From contig NZ_AP017313.1 of NCBI RefSeq assembly GCF_002355435.1, forward strand, positions 5,766,001 through 5,830,000: a stretch of DNA of 64,000 nt. The letters run 5' to 3'. This document shows, one piece after another, positions 23,608 through 32,374 of the stretch (position 1 is the first letter of the stretch; the number at the start of each line of letters is the position of its first letter). The notes below the pieces were generated by a model. The model saw only the letters and a program-made list of their open reading frames with translations. It had not been told where the DNA came from and ran no database searches. Both the position numbers and the translations under genes were made by a program. This DNA is from Mucilaginibacter gotjawali (GTDB lineage: Bacteria; Bacteroidota; Bacteroidia; Sphingobacteriales; Sphingobacteriaceae).

Positions 23608-24081
23608 ATGGCAGATGTAGCTTATTATACCAAAGAAGGTTTAGAAAGATTAAAAGAAGAATTACAATATTTAAAAACGACAGGACGTTCCAATATCTCA
23701 AAAGCGATAGCAGAAGCACGCGATAAAGGTGATCTTTCGGAAAATGCCGAATATGATGCAGCTAAAGAAGCCCAGGGTTTGCATGAAGCCAAAGTAGCCC
23801 ATTTGCAGGAGGTGGTAGCCAGCGCGCGTTTGCTTGATGAATCAAAGCTCGATACCTCAAAAGTGCTGGCTTTATCAAAAGTAAAAATAAAAAATGTGAA
23901 AAATGGCGTTGTGATGAGCTACCAGCTGGTATCAGAAAGCGAAGCTGACCTGAAATCAGGAAAAATATCTGTTTCATCTCCGATTGCAAAAGGCTTGTTA
24001 GGCAAAAAAGTAGGCGAAACAACCGAGATCACGGTTCCTGCGGGCAAAATAGAGTTTGAAATACTGGAGATAAGCAGGTAG
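23608..24081 (+). CDS. greA: transcription elongation factor GreA
   Basis: 157 residues from MADVAYYTKEGLERLKEELQ. N-terminal coiled coil with the acidic tip (DLSENAEYDAAKEAQG, the Asp/Glu that enter the polymerase channel) and a C-terminal FKBP-like domain (SPIAKGLLGKKVGE, FEILEI). It rescues backtracked RNA polymerase by inducing transcript cleavage. An in-frame TTG nine bases earlier is less likely as start. Followed by the HIT gene. Confidence 0.97.
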   Translation: MADVAYYTKEGLERLKEELQYLKTTGRSNISKAIAEARDKGDLSENAEYDAAKEAQGLHEAKVAHLQEVVASARLLDESKLDTSKVLALSKVKIKNVKNGVVMSYQLVSESEADLKSGKISVSSPIAKGLLGKKVGETTEITVPAGKIEFEILEISR

Positions 24082-24198
24082 TTGATTAAGTTTATTGGTT
24101 GATTAAGTTGAATGAGTTAAAAAATAACCGCCTCAATTTAATCAACCGAGAAATCTAACCTAATCAACTCATTCAACCACTCAACTTAATCAACCAAC
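24081..24198. repeat. facing clusters of GGTTGATTAAGTTGAATGAG units
   Basis: Left 24081-24120 (GTTGATTAAGTTTATTGGTT and next unit), right 24133-24198 (AATTTAATCAACCGAGAAAT, CTAATCAACTCATTCAACC, CAACTTAATCAACC). Same unit type as 3469-3586. It fills the gap between greA and the HIT gene and ends two bases before the HIT start codon. Confidence 0.7.
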
Positions 24199-24200
24199 AA

Positions 24201-24602
24201 ATGACCATCTTCTCAAAAATAGTAGCCGGCGAGATCCCGGCTTATAAAGTAGCTGAAACGATTGATTATTTAGCTTTCCTGGATATTAACCCGCTGGCCG
24301 AAGGCCATGTGCTGGTGATCCCGAAAAAGGAAGTGGACTACCTTTTCGACCTGGATGATGAACTTTATACCGGCCTGCAAATATTTGCCAAAATTATTGC
24401 AACCGCCATCAAAAAGGCTATCCCTTGCAAAAGAGTAGGCGTTGCGGTGATTGGGCTGGAAGTCCCTCACGCCCATATCCACCTGATCCCATTAAACCGC
24501 ATGAGCGATATTAATTTTGAAAGGCCTAAATTAAATCCTACTACTGAAGAGCTGGAAGCTACTGCCCATAAGATCAGGGAAGCTTTGAAACGGGATGTTT
24601 AA
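24201..24602 (+). CDS. HIT-family nucleotide-binding protein
   Basis: 133 residues: MTIFSKIVAGEIPAYKVAET, INPLAEGHVLVIPKKEVDYL, and the histidine triad HAHIHLIP (with the family's H-x-H-x-H). HIT proteins hydrolyse purine nucleoside phosphoramidates or dinucleotides. The greA-HIT neighbourhood is common in Bacteroidota. The start codon directly abuts a hairpin repeat. Confidence 0.93.
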   Translation: MTIFSKIVAGEIPAYKVAETIDYLAFLDINPLAEGHVLVIPKKEVDYLFDLDDELYTGLQIFAKIIATAIKKAIPCKRVGVAVIGLEVPHAHIHLIPLNRMSDINFERPKLNPTTEELEATAHKIREALKRDV

Positions 24603-24603
24603 T

Positions 24604-24737
24604 GATGTGCAGATATGCGGATGTGCAAATGTGCAGATGATTTTCTAATGTTCAGATTATCAACAGGATTTACAAAGCCCTTATTTGATTTTTTTCATTT
24701 GCACATCTGAAATTTGCACATCTGAAATCTGCACATC
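24604..24737. repeat. facing clusters of GATGTGCAGATATGCGG units
   Basis: Left 24604-24639 (GATGTGCAGATATGCGGATG), right 24698-24737 (CATTTGCACATCTGAAATTT and on to GCACATC). The right arm supplies the complement of the ruvC stop codon. The same unit occurs at 42032-42250. Confidence 0.72.
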
Positions 24738-25314
24738 AAATAATCCTCTTAGCATTATCCTTTGCAAAAGTATCCCATCCTGAATAACTTTTTTTGCTGC
24801 CGCCGGAACTTTTACCCGCTGGCATGCGCTGAAAAGCGTGACATACAGCTACAGCCAGGCCATCGGTGGCATCTAAAAAATCAGGTGTTTCGGTAAATTT
24901 CAACAGGTTTTGCAGCATGGCGGCTACCTGCTCCTTGGTGGCGCTGCCATTGCCCGTAATGGATTGTTTCACCTTACGCGGGGCATATTCGGTGATATCA
25001 ATATTGCGGGACAAGCCGGCAGCCATTGCTACCCCCTGCGCGCGGCCCAGTTTTAACATTACCTGGATATTTTTACCGTAAAAAGGCGCCTCCAGGGCCA
25101 TGCAATCGGGTTTATAATTATCTATCAGCGCGACGGTTTTTTCAAAGATCCGTTGCAGCTTCAGCATGTGGTCGTCTATTTTATCCATCTTCACTACACC
25201 CAGGCTGATGAGTTCAATCTTAGGGCCGGTTTCTTTGATCAAACCATAACCCATCACTGCCGTTCCCGGATCGATGCCTAATATGATGCGCTCTTTTTGA
25301 ATTATAATTTCCAT
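24736..25314 (-). CDS. ruvC: crossover junction endodeoxyribonuclease RuvC
   Basis: 192 residues. The four acidic catalytic residues are in ILGIDPGTAVMGYGLI (Asp), MALEAPFYGKN (Glu) and PDFLDATDGLAVAVCHAF (two Asp). RuvC resolves Holliday junctions with RuvAB. It has an extra basic tail (GGSKKSYSGWDTFAKDNAKR) beyond the core, usual in this phylum. Its end overlaps a repeat. Confidence 0.96.
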   Translation of the reverse strand: MEIIIQKERIILGIDPGTAVMGYGLIKETGPKIELISLGVVKMDKIDDHMLKLQRIFEKTVALIDNYKPDCMALEAPFYGKNIQVMLKLGRAQGVAMAAGLSRNIDITEYAPRKVKQSITGNGSATKEQVAAMLQNLLKFTETPDFLDATDGLAVAVCHAFQRMPAGKSSGGSKKSYSGWDTFAKDNAKRII

Positions 25315-25320
25315 ATGTTA

Positions 25321-25402
25321 GTTTGCAGTTGGCGGTTTGCAGTGGGCTGCCGACATACGAGGGTTTTAAAATCCGCAAACTGCCAACTAATAACTGCAAA
25401 CT
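25321..25402. repeat. facing clusters of GTTTGCAGTTGGCGGTTTGC units
   Basis: Left GTTTGCAGTTGGCGGTTTGC (25321-25340), right ATCCGCAAACTGCCAACTAA (25371-25390) then TAACTGCAAACTGG. Located just upstream of ruvC; a TATCTTTG-like box (minus, 25410-25417) lies at its outer edge. Confidence 0.68.
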
Positions 25403-25428
25403 GGAAAAACAAAGATACCATTCACTGC

Positions 25429-26061
25429 TCACAACTCACCATTCACAAATTCCATATATTCCGCCCTGCTGATCATCCGGGCACCCATTGAGGCCAGGTG
25501 CGGGGTGTAAACCTGGCAATCTATCAATTTATACCCCATCCCGCATAAATGGATCAGCGCCACTTTTGAAGCATTGCTCACCAGGCTGAACATGCTTTCG
25601 CCACAAAATATGTTTCCCGTTTTGATGCCATAAAGCCCTCCAATCAATTGATCATGCTGCCAAACCTCAACAGAATGTGCATGGCCCTTTTGATGCAGAT
25701 TAACATAAGCTTCCTTCATTTCCGCGGTTATCCAGGTGCCATCCTGGCCCGGGCGTTCAATAGCTGAACAGGCGGCGATCACCTTTTCGAAGCAGTTGTT
25801 AGTGGTTATGGTAAAACTGCCCGAGGTTAAAACCTTTCGCATTGATCTGGATATTTTCAACTCCGCCGGGAAAATAACAAACCTTTCGTGCGGCGAATAC
25901 CACAGGATAGGCGTATCATCGCTGTACCAGGGAAAGATGCCGCATTGATAAGCCAGCAGCAGCCGTTCGGTCGACAGGTCGCCGTCAATAGCTAAAAGCC
26001 CGTCCGGTTCGGCCAGTTCGGGATCCGGAAATAGCAACCGTTCATCAAGCCTGAAGATCAT
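25429..26061 (-). CDS. aat: leucyl/phenylalanyl-tRNA--protein transferase
   Basis: 210 residues: FPDPELAEPDGLLAIDGDLS, LLAYQCGIFPWYSDDTPILW, YSPHERFVIF, LIGGLYGIKTGNIFCGESMF and LIDCQVYTPHLASMGARMIS are all signature segments. It adds Leu or Phe to N-terminal Arg or Lys of proteins, marking them for ClpAP degradation. Nine bases downstream of the DUF3857 gene's end region on the same strand, so possibly co-transcribed with it. Confidence 0.96.
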   Translation of the reverse strand: MIFRLDERLLFPDPELAEPDGLLAIDGDLSTERLLLAYQCGIFPWYSDDTPILWYSPHERFVIFPAELKISRSMRKVLTSGSFTITTNNCFEKVIAACSAIERPGQDGTWITAEMKEAYVNLHQKGHAHSVEVWQHDQLIGGLYGIKTGNIFCGESMFSLVSNASKVALIHLCGMGYKLIDCQVYTPHLASMGARMISRAEYMEFVNGEL

Positions 26062-26070
26062 CCGGCAAAT

Positions 26071-28008
26071 TTACGCCTTACGGCGGATCACCAGCTTTTT
26101 ATTTTGGGCTTTATAAACATTATCCAGGAAAACCTGCAACTCGGTGTATTTGGCTGCCGGGATCACGTGATTGCTGATATTGAATTTTGCGGTACTGATC
26201 ACCTGGTTTTTCGCCTGGTCGTATACATAGTTAACCTCAAAATTACCATAGGTAAATTTTAAATTCTGATTTACGGGCAGCGTTTCTATTTCAAAGCCGG
26301 CCGGCAGTATGATGGTGGTTGTACATGTTTTTTGAAGGGGATGTTCGAAATAATAGTCCGATTTTCGGTTTTCTTCCACCGGGATCGTAAACGTCATCAG
26401 GTCAAACACCCTTGGTTTATAAAATTGTTTATCGCCAGCCATTATATCCACAAACTTATCATACTCCAGTTCGAAGTTGAGCACTTTGGGGTTTTCCGTA
26501 TCCGGCGATGTGCTTAGGTTAAAAACCGATGGCTGCTTAATTTTAAAACGATTTAAATAATACTCCTTTTGTTCATCCACTTTCTGCGCTGAAATCTCGA
26601 TATACTCCTCGCGGTAGCCACCGGTTGCCGAAATTTTTGCCTTTGCTTTAGCGCTGCCGTCTTCGTTAATGGTGAGCACTACGTCACCGTTAAACTGGTT
26701 GTCCTGCATGGTGCTGCGCGGGGTGTTAACCAATTTGCCGCCGTCTTCGGTGATTAATAAGGCCCTGCGGTTTTCGGTGAAAGAGCCCAGCTTCCCAAAC
26801 GGCATTGTATTGCTGGTACATTCAAGCCAGGTGGTATCGCCTTTAAACGGAATACACAAAATCTCGTGGTTAAAACTGTTGAACGGGAAATCAGGATCAG
26901 CCGGTTCCTTATTTGCTTCAGCATTTATAACAGCGCAATAGGAAGGTATATTAACTGCTTTTAGCAGCGCGCTCATATAATTAGCCAGCGCTTTGCAATC
27001 GCCGTACTTTTTTTGATCAACAAAGGTTGCTGCAAAAGGCTTAAAACCACCAATGCCCAGCTGGATACTCACGTACCGCATGCTTTGTTGCAGGTAGTTA
27101 TATAAAAACTTAGCCTTTCCTTTATCCGTTTTAATCGTATCGGTCATTTTCCGTATTTCGGCTTCCCTTTCGGGGGTCAGGGAAGTCACATCGGCATCAA
27201 GCACCCTTAACCAGTTTCCAAAACTTTTCCAGCTGCTGAAATCGCCAGGAATGCCAAAAAAGCTGAAATTTTTTACCCCAAAGTATAGCCTCGGAAGCAC
27301 CCTCCATGCTTCGGCGCCTTCTTCCAGTTTAATGGCTTTAAGGTTACTTACTTCCCAGTTATAATCACTCTTACCCCCAACGGTGTTAATTGTTGGCTTA
27401 ATCGTTGTGTTTTTATTCAAATAGCGAAAGCCGGCATTCTCATCGATAGAGATCCGATAGTATGAGTTTTGAACAGACTGCTGGTTTCCCTGGATGTCCC
27501 ATCCGCCAATGTCAAGGAAACTTTTAGTGTCTTCTTCGTATTCTATTTCGATAGTAGTTGGGTATGCTGCTACTGAATGTTGTACCGCAAGCACACGCCC
27601 ATCGGTAACCAGGTCGGCACCGTGGGTTGCCGAATAATCTTCCATATCGCTTTTATGATATTTTTTGATCAGCCCGCCCTCAGCATTATAAATCTTCATG
27701 CTTACATCGCTGTAACTGTCGTACTTGCGGTTATAAAAAAGGGCAAGGATTGCTTCACGGTCGCCTTTCTCATTCAATATGGTCACTATCCGGTGCACTT
27801 TGCTGGTCATATTGCCGGGGCCATTAACAATATCATATTCCATACTGTAGCGCACAACCGAGTTGGCATTCTCTTTCAGCGAGTCGGGTATTCCTGCTGC
27901 GGAATAAGCCTGCAGGTTGATTTTTTCCTGCGCGAGGGCATTCAAAATCATTCCGGAATAGCAAAGGCAAACCAGCACGAGGTATTTTATATAGTTTTTT
28001 AGTGTCAT
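26071..28008 (-). CDS. DUF3857/transglutaminase-like protein with intact catalytic site
   Basis: 645 residues. Signal peptide to about ALAQ; DUF3857 domain (about 30-230), transglutaminase-like core (about 270-410), C-terminal beta domain. The papain-like site is present: Cys338 in KKYGDCKALANYM, His381 in FNSFNHEILCIP and an acid in WLECTSN. The product is periplasmic; substrate unknown. It is the most divergent of five tandem paralogues between here and 36488 and the only one with Cys and His. It starts four bases after the stop of the next paralogue upstream, so they share a transcript. Confidence 0.85.
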   Translation of the reverse strand: MTLKNYIKYLVLVCLCYSGMILNALAQEKINLQAYSAAGIPDSLKENANSVVRYSMEYDIVNGPGNMTSKVHRIVTILNEKGDREAILALFYNRKYDSYSDVSMKIYNAEGGLIKKYHKSDMEDYSATHGADLVTDGRVLAVQHSVAAYPTTIEIEYEEDTKSFLDIGGWDIQGNQQSVQNSYYRISIDENAGFRYLNKNTTIKPTINTVGGKSDYNWEVSNLKAIKLEEGAEAWRVLPRLYFGVKNFSFFGIPGDFSSWKSFGNWLRVLDADVTSLTPEREAEIRKMTDTIKTDKGKAKFLYNYLQQSMRYVSIQLGIGGFKPFAATFVDQKKYGDCKALANYMSALLKAVNIPSYCAVINAEANKEPADPDFPFNSFNHEILCIPFKGDTTWLECTSNTMPFGKLGSFTENRRALLITEDGGKLVNTPRSTMQDNQFNGDVVLTINEDGSAKAKAKISATGGYREEYIEISAQKVDEQKEYYLNRFKIKQPSVFNLSTSPDTENPKVLNFELEYDKFVDIMAGDKQFYKPRVFDLMTFTIPVEENRKSDYYFEHPLQKTCTTTIILPAGFEIETLPVNQNLKFTYGNFEVNYVYDQAKNQVISTAKFNISNHVIPAAKYTELQVFLDNVYKAQNKKLVIRRKA

Positions 28009-28012
28009 TTCA

Positions 28013-29995
28013 TCAAGCCTTTTTTAATACAATCTGCTCATTCAACATTTCATACATTTTTTTAAAAAATTCATACATATCGGGATAATGATCTTTTGAA
28101 TACTCCGCAACATTATAAGATATGGTGTAGCGTATTAGTATTGTCCCCTCCTGTTCGCCAACTATACGCCTGAATGTAAAGCTTTTATCGGGCATTTCCA
28201 TTGATACATTCTTTGGCAACGCATCGGTTTTGTAACCGGCGGGCATTTTATACATGCCTATAATCGAGTAAGTTCTGGGGTAGGCAAAATCAATATTTGT
28301 CAGCCTGTTCTCACGTAAAAAAGGGTTTAATTTAAATGGCGTAAACAGGTTTGAATTCAGGTAAATATAGTTCTCATCAGAACCGGCCATATCAGCGTTA
28401 AAGTCGATGTTCTGAATAAGCGGCAGGCTGTCCATCTCCATATTCTGCATTTTCAGCGAAGTGATCTTTAGCGCGTTATCGCCATTTTGCAGAAATTCCG
28501 TATACTTTTTTTCCCCGTCGGTTTTATACTTGTTGATGGCGTCGATCCGGTTATAGCTGATGCAACTTAATTGTGCATTCCCTACAAGTTTGCCACCTGG
28601 CTTAATTTCGGCATTAATTAAGATGGCTTCTTTTACCGGTGTAATCCTTTTAAGGCGAATAATATCATACTTGTTCTTTTGTTTATCAACATATAGCCCT
28701 GATGAATTAAGCAAATTATCCGGGGTTTCATTATACATATTGTATTTGCCTGAAGCATCGAGTATATATTGCTTTGCGCTATCTACCGGTACATATACTA
28801 CGCCCCTGTTAAACTGCATTAATGAGGTAAAAAAGGGGTCAACTTTGCCATGGTCCCTCGTACTTACCACCATAGGATATACTTCAACACCCGTCTTCTT
28901 GAGCAAATGATACAAAATAAGGTTAATTTCTGTTGAATTTCCTGTTTTGTTTATCCACGACCGGGATGTACCATCATCCGTGCCCCAGCTATCCCGTTCA
29001 TTCCATTTCATCGTGTTTTTTACTTCATTAAAAACATAAGCAATTTTTTCATCATCGGTTTTAAAGGTCTTGGCCTTTGCAATGATTACTTCTTCGCCAT
29101 CCAGTTTCCGGTTTAGCTGGCCCCCAAAATCTTCACTATCGATCAGGTGTCCGCCAACCTTTGCCCAGGTCTCTGAGAAATTCTTTTGAAACCCGCCTAT
29201 TGGCCTTATGGAAACCAATTGGTATCGAAAAGATTCGACATTATCTTTAAACGACGACATAAAGGGTTCATCGCTTAATGAATGAACATTAGCCACTGCT
29301 TTGGTTTCGTTATTAAGAACGTACTGGTAGCTTTGGCCATCGTCCATCAGGCTCCGGGCATCTGTTGATGATTTTATTTTTACATAGGGTTCGTGCAGGT
29401 GCGGTATCAGCCTGAAATAAAACACATCAGGAATTGACGTACTCAACTCATTATACCTGACAGGTATTTTTTCCTGGAAATACCAATCCGGGAAATCAAC
29501 AAAAAAAGTAGTGTTCCAGTTATATTTATATTCAATTATAGATCCTGGTTTTACATTGGGCATTGTAAATGATATTTCGCTCGTCTCCTTATCTAATCCC
29601 TTAGTGTAAATTAGTTTTTTATCAAGTTTGGTGATCTCTATTTTTCCATCAACCAGGTTGATGGTCTCTGCCTGTATCCCCGTTATAAATTCAAGCCGGT
29701 CGGCACTATAATACGGGATTTTAATATTTGCCTCGTCTTTTCCGTTATCGTTAAAAATTTTTATGCGCTTGTGTATTTCCTCCGTTATCGAGGTTAAATC
29801 ACCGGTAAAATACAAGTCCCCCTTTTCAAAAAGCATTTCGGCATTGGCATCCTTTTCAAAATCACACGAAGTCAGTTCCAGGTCAGCTTTATCAACTGTA
29901 CCATAAGGTTGCGTTCCGGGTATTGCGGGTTGAGCCTGCGTTTTTATTAATACACAAAAAAGGCTAAGGATAAGAAGGTTGAAGAATTTGGTCAT
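28013..29995 (-). CDS. DUF3857 protein with degenerate transglutaminase domain (paralogue 2)
   Basis: 660 residues with signal peptide (SLFCVLIKTQAQ). DUF3857 signature KPGSIIEYKYNWN; transglutaminase-like fold follows. At the catalytic positions it reads KTGNSTEINLIL (Ser354 for Cys) and LMQFNRGVVYVP (Arg397 for His), while the Asp (YILDASGKYN) remains, so no thiol chemistry is expected. It shares CDFEKDANAE, the same QAETINLVDGKIEITKLDKK and C-terminal MLNEQIVLKK with paralogues 3 to 5. Probably a binding or structural periplasmic protein. Confidence 0.83.
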   Translation of the reverse strand: MTKFFNLLILSLFCVLIKTQAQPAIPGTQPYGTVDKADLELTSCDFEKDANAEMLFEKGDLYFTGDLTSITEEIHKRIKIFNDNGKDEANIKIPYYSADRLEFITGIQAETINLVDGKIEITKLDKKLIYTKGLDKETSEISFTMPNVKPGSIIEYKYNWNTTFFVDFPDWYFQEKIPVRYNELSTSIPDVFYFRLIPHLHEPYVKIKSSTDARSLMDDGQSYQYVLNNETKAVANVHSLSDEPFMSSFKDNVESFRYQLVSIRPIGGFQKNFSETWAKVGGHLIDSEDFGGQLNRKLDGEEVIIAKAKTFKTDDEKIAYVFNEVKNTMKWNERDSWGTDDGTSRSWINKTGNSTEINLILYHLLKKTGVEVYPMVVSTRDHGKVDPFFTSLMQFNRGVVYVPVDSAKQYILDASGKYNMYNETPDNLLNSSGLYVDKQKNKYDIIRLKRITPVKEAILINAEIKPGGKLVGNAQLSCISYNRIDAINKYKTDGEKKYTEFLQNGDNALKITSLKMQNMEMDSLPLIQNIDFNADMAGSDENYIYLNSNLFTPFKLNPFLRENRLTNIDFAYPRTYSIIGMYKMPAGYKTDALPKNVSMEMPDKSFTFRRIVGEQEGTILIRYTISYNVAEYSKDHYPDMYEFFKKMYEMLNEQIVLKKA

Positions 29996-30261
29996 TGTAT
30001 TTAGGTTTATTAATTAAGGTGGTGTTACAAAAGCATTTTAGACTAACCGGGAACGGCGGGAATAAAAGCTAAGATCCGTGATCCGGGTTGCCTGCCGGAA
30101 TGTATGGCAGATCGATCTGTATCGGCAGGTAAAAAGAGGTAACTGAACAAAACAGGTTATAAGTTAATTCATTATAAAAAGGTTTAACGACCCGAATATA
30201 ATGAATAAAACAAAATAAATATGGCGATAAATCTATTTAAAACAATTATTAATAATAATTG

Positions 30262-32289
30262 TTAACTACCCTTTTTTAACACTACCTGCTCATTGAGCAT
30301 ATCAAACATTTTTTTGTAAAAATCGTGTATGCCAGGGTATTCGCTAACGTTGAATGCCGCTTTGCGGATATCGATTACATAATGTACCAGCAGCGAACCA
30401 TCCTGTTCGGCAATGATCCTTTTAAACGAGATGCTTTTATCGGGCATTACCATGCTGGCACTTTTGGGTAAGGCATCAATTTTATAACCCGCCGGCAGTT
30501 TATAAACGCTGTTGATGGAGTAGTTGCGCAAATAGCCAAAATAGATATCGCTGAGGCGGCTATCGGCCAAAAACGGGTTGCTTTTCAGCGAGGTGAACAT
30601 GTTGGTATTTACATAAATGTAATTTTCATCGGTGCCCGGCAGGTCAGCGTTAAAATTGATATTCTGGGTAAGTGGCAGCGTATCCACGTCCATGTTTTCA
30701 AATTTAATACCTGATATTTTCAAGCTATTATCGCCATCGCGTAAATAATCAATATATTTTTGTTCGCCATCTGTTTGATACCTTTTTACAGCATTTATCC
30801 GGTCATAACTCATGCTGCTGATCTGGGCGGTCCCTTCTACTTTGCCGCCCGGTTTAATTTCGGCGTTGATCAATACCACCTGCCGCACGGGAAGCTCTTT
30901 TTTGATGCTTACCGTGTCGAAGGTCTTTCTTGATTTATCCACCCACAGCCCGAAAGTATTAAGCAGATCAGAAGGCGGCTCGCTATACAGGTTGTATTTC
31001 CCTGTAGCATCCAGTATATAACTTTTATCAGCGCTCACCGGCACATATACCACGGTACGGTTAAACTGCGACAGTGAAGTGCGCCAGGGATCGGGCCGGC
31101 CGTTGCGACGGGTGCTAACCACCATAGGGTAAGCTTGAATTTTTAACTCTTTAAGGATCGCGTACAGCACGAGGTTTACCTCAGTAGAATTGCCGGCCTT
31201 ATTTTCCCATGCCTTCCGCGTACCGTCAATGGTATACCAACGGTCCATTCCGTTCCATTTCATCGCATTTTTTACGGCGTTAAAAACGAACGCTATCTTT
31301 TCGTCATTAGAAGCTAGCAGTACCGCCTTTGCGGTGATCGCATCCTGGTTGTTTAGAGCAGGGTTTAGCTGGTCGCCAAAAATCGTGCTTTTTGTAAGTT
31401 CATAACCAACTTTTGACCAGGTATCGGAGAAATCAGAACTGATACCGCCTATTGGCTTTATGCTCGCCAGGTCGAGACTCAGGCGCTGTACATTATCCTC
31501 AAATGACGACATATAAGCATCATCACGCAGCGAAGGCACATTGGCCATACCCCATACCTCGTTATTGGCATTATAATTATAGGTTTCGGACTGCTGGTCG
31601 CCGGTTGCGCCGTTATCTGAAATAGTAAACGTATGGGTTGCTACTTTTAACACCTGTGCCTGTATAGTTCTGTTATGTTTGGCCAGCGGCATATTAACAC
31701 GGAGCAGCGGCCTGAAATAGAACACATCGGGTATCGAGGTATCAAGTTCGCTGTATCTCACCGGCACGCTCTCCTGGAAGTCCCAGTCAGGCATGGACCC
31801 ATTGTACCGCCCAGTCCATTTATATTTATACTCAATAATGCAGCCGGGCTTTACATTGGGCATCGCGAAGGTAACCTCGCTGTTTTCTTTGTCGAGAATG
31901 GTGGTAACAATAGCTTTCTTTTCCAATTTTGTTACCTGCGGTTTGCCGTCTACCAGGTTAATGGTTTGTGCCTCAACACCTGTAATATTCTCAAGGCGGT
32001 CTTCGCTGAAAAATGGGATCCTGATATCAGCCAGGTTATTTCCGTTACTGTTAAATATTTTAATGCGTTTATGCACTTCAAGCGTAATCGACTTCAGGTC
32101 GTCGCTGTACAGTATCTTCCCGAAATTAAAGAGCACTTCGGCGTTGGCATCTTTTTCAAAATCACAGGCGGGCATCTGCAGTTCTTCAACGGATACCTTT
32201 CCGTACGGCTGCTCCAGCGGTACAGGCGTTTGGGCCTTCGCAATAAAACAGCAAAAGCACAACAATAAAATTGCAACAGGTTTATACAT
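30262..32289 (-). CDS. DUF3857 protein with degenerate transglutaminase domain (paralogue 3)
   Basis: 675 residues with signal peptide (LLLCFCCFIAKAQ). Architecture as paralogue 2. Catalytic positions: KAGNSTEVNLVL (Ser for Cys) and LSQFNRTVVYVP (Arg for His), Asp kept in YILDATGKYN. It carries a short insertion near residue 210-235 relative to its neighbours (VATHTFTISDNGATGDQQSE). Ends MLNEQVVLKKGS. A 266-base gap without repeats separates it from paralogue 2, probably holding that gene's promoter. Confidence 0.83.
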   Translation of the reverse strand: MYKPVAILLLCFCCFIAKAQTPVPLEQPYGKVSVEELQMPACDFEKDANAEVLFNFGKILYSDDLKSITLEVHKRIKIFNSNGNNLADIRIPFFSEDRLENITGVEAQTINLVDGKPQVTKLEKKAIVTTILDKENSEVTFAMPNVKPGCIIEYKYKWTGRYNGSMPDWDFQESVPVRYSELDTSIPDVFYFRPLLRVNMPLAKHNRTIQAQVLKVATHTFTISDNGATGDQQSETYNYNANNEVWGMANVPSLRDDAYMSSFEDNVQRLSLDLASIKPIGGISSDFSDTWSKVGYELTKSTIFGDQLNPALNNQDAITAKAVLLASNDEKIAFVFNAVKNAMKWNGMDRWYTIDGTRKAWENKAGNSTEVNLVLYAILKELKIQAYPMVVSTRRNGRPDPWRTSLSQFNRTVVYVPVSADKSYILDATGKYNLYSEPPSDLLNTFGLWVDKSRKTFDTVSIKKELPVRQVVLINAEIKPGGKVEGTAQISSMSYDRINAVKRYQTDGEQKYIDYLRDGDNSLKISGIKFENMDVDTLPLTQNINFNADLPGTDENYIYVNTNMFTSLKSNPFLADSRLSDIYFGYLRNYSINSVYKLPAGYKIDALPKSASMVMPDKSISFKRIIAEQDGSLLVHYVIDIRKAAFNVSEYPGIHDFYKKMFDMLNEQVVLKKGS

Positions 32290-32374
32290 TGCTCAGGTTT
32301 AATCAGGTATAATAGTAGTAAAAATAAATTTGATATAAAATTAATTTTTACTAGGCTGAAAAATAGGTTTTCGG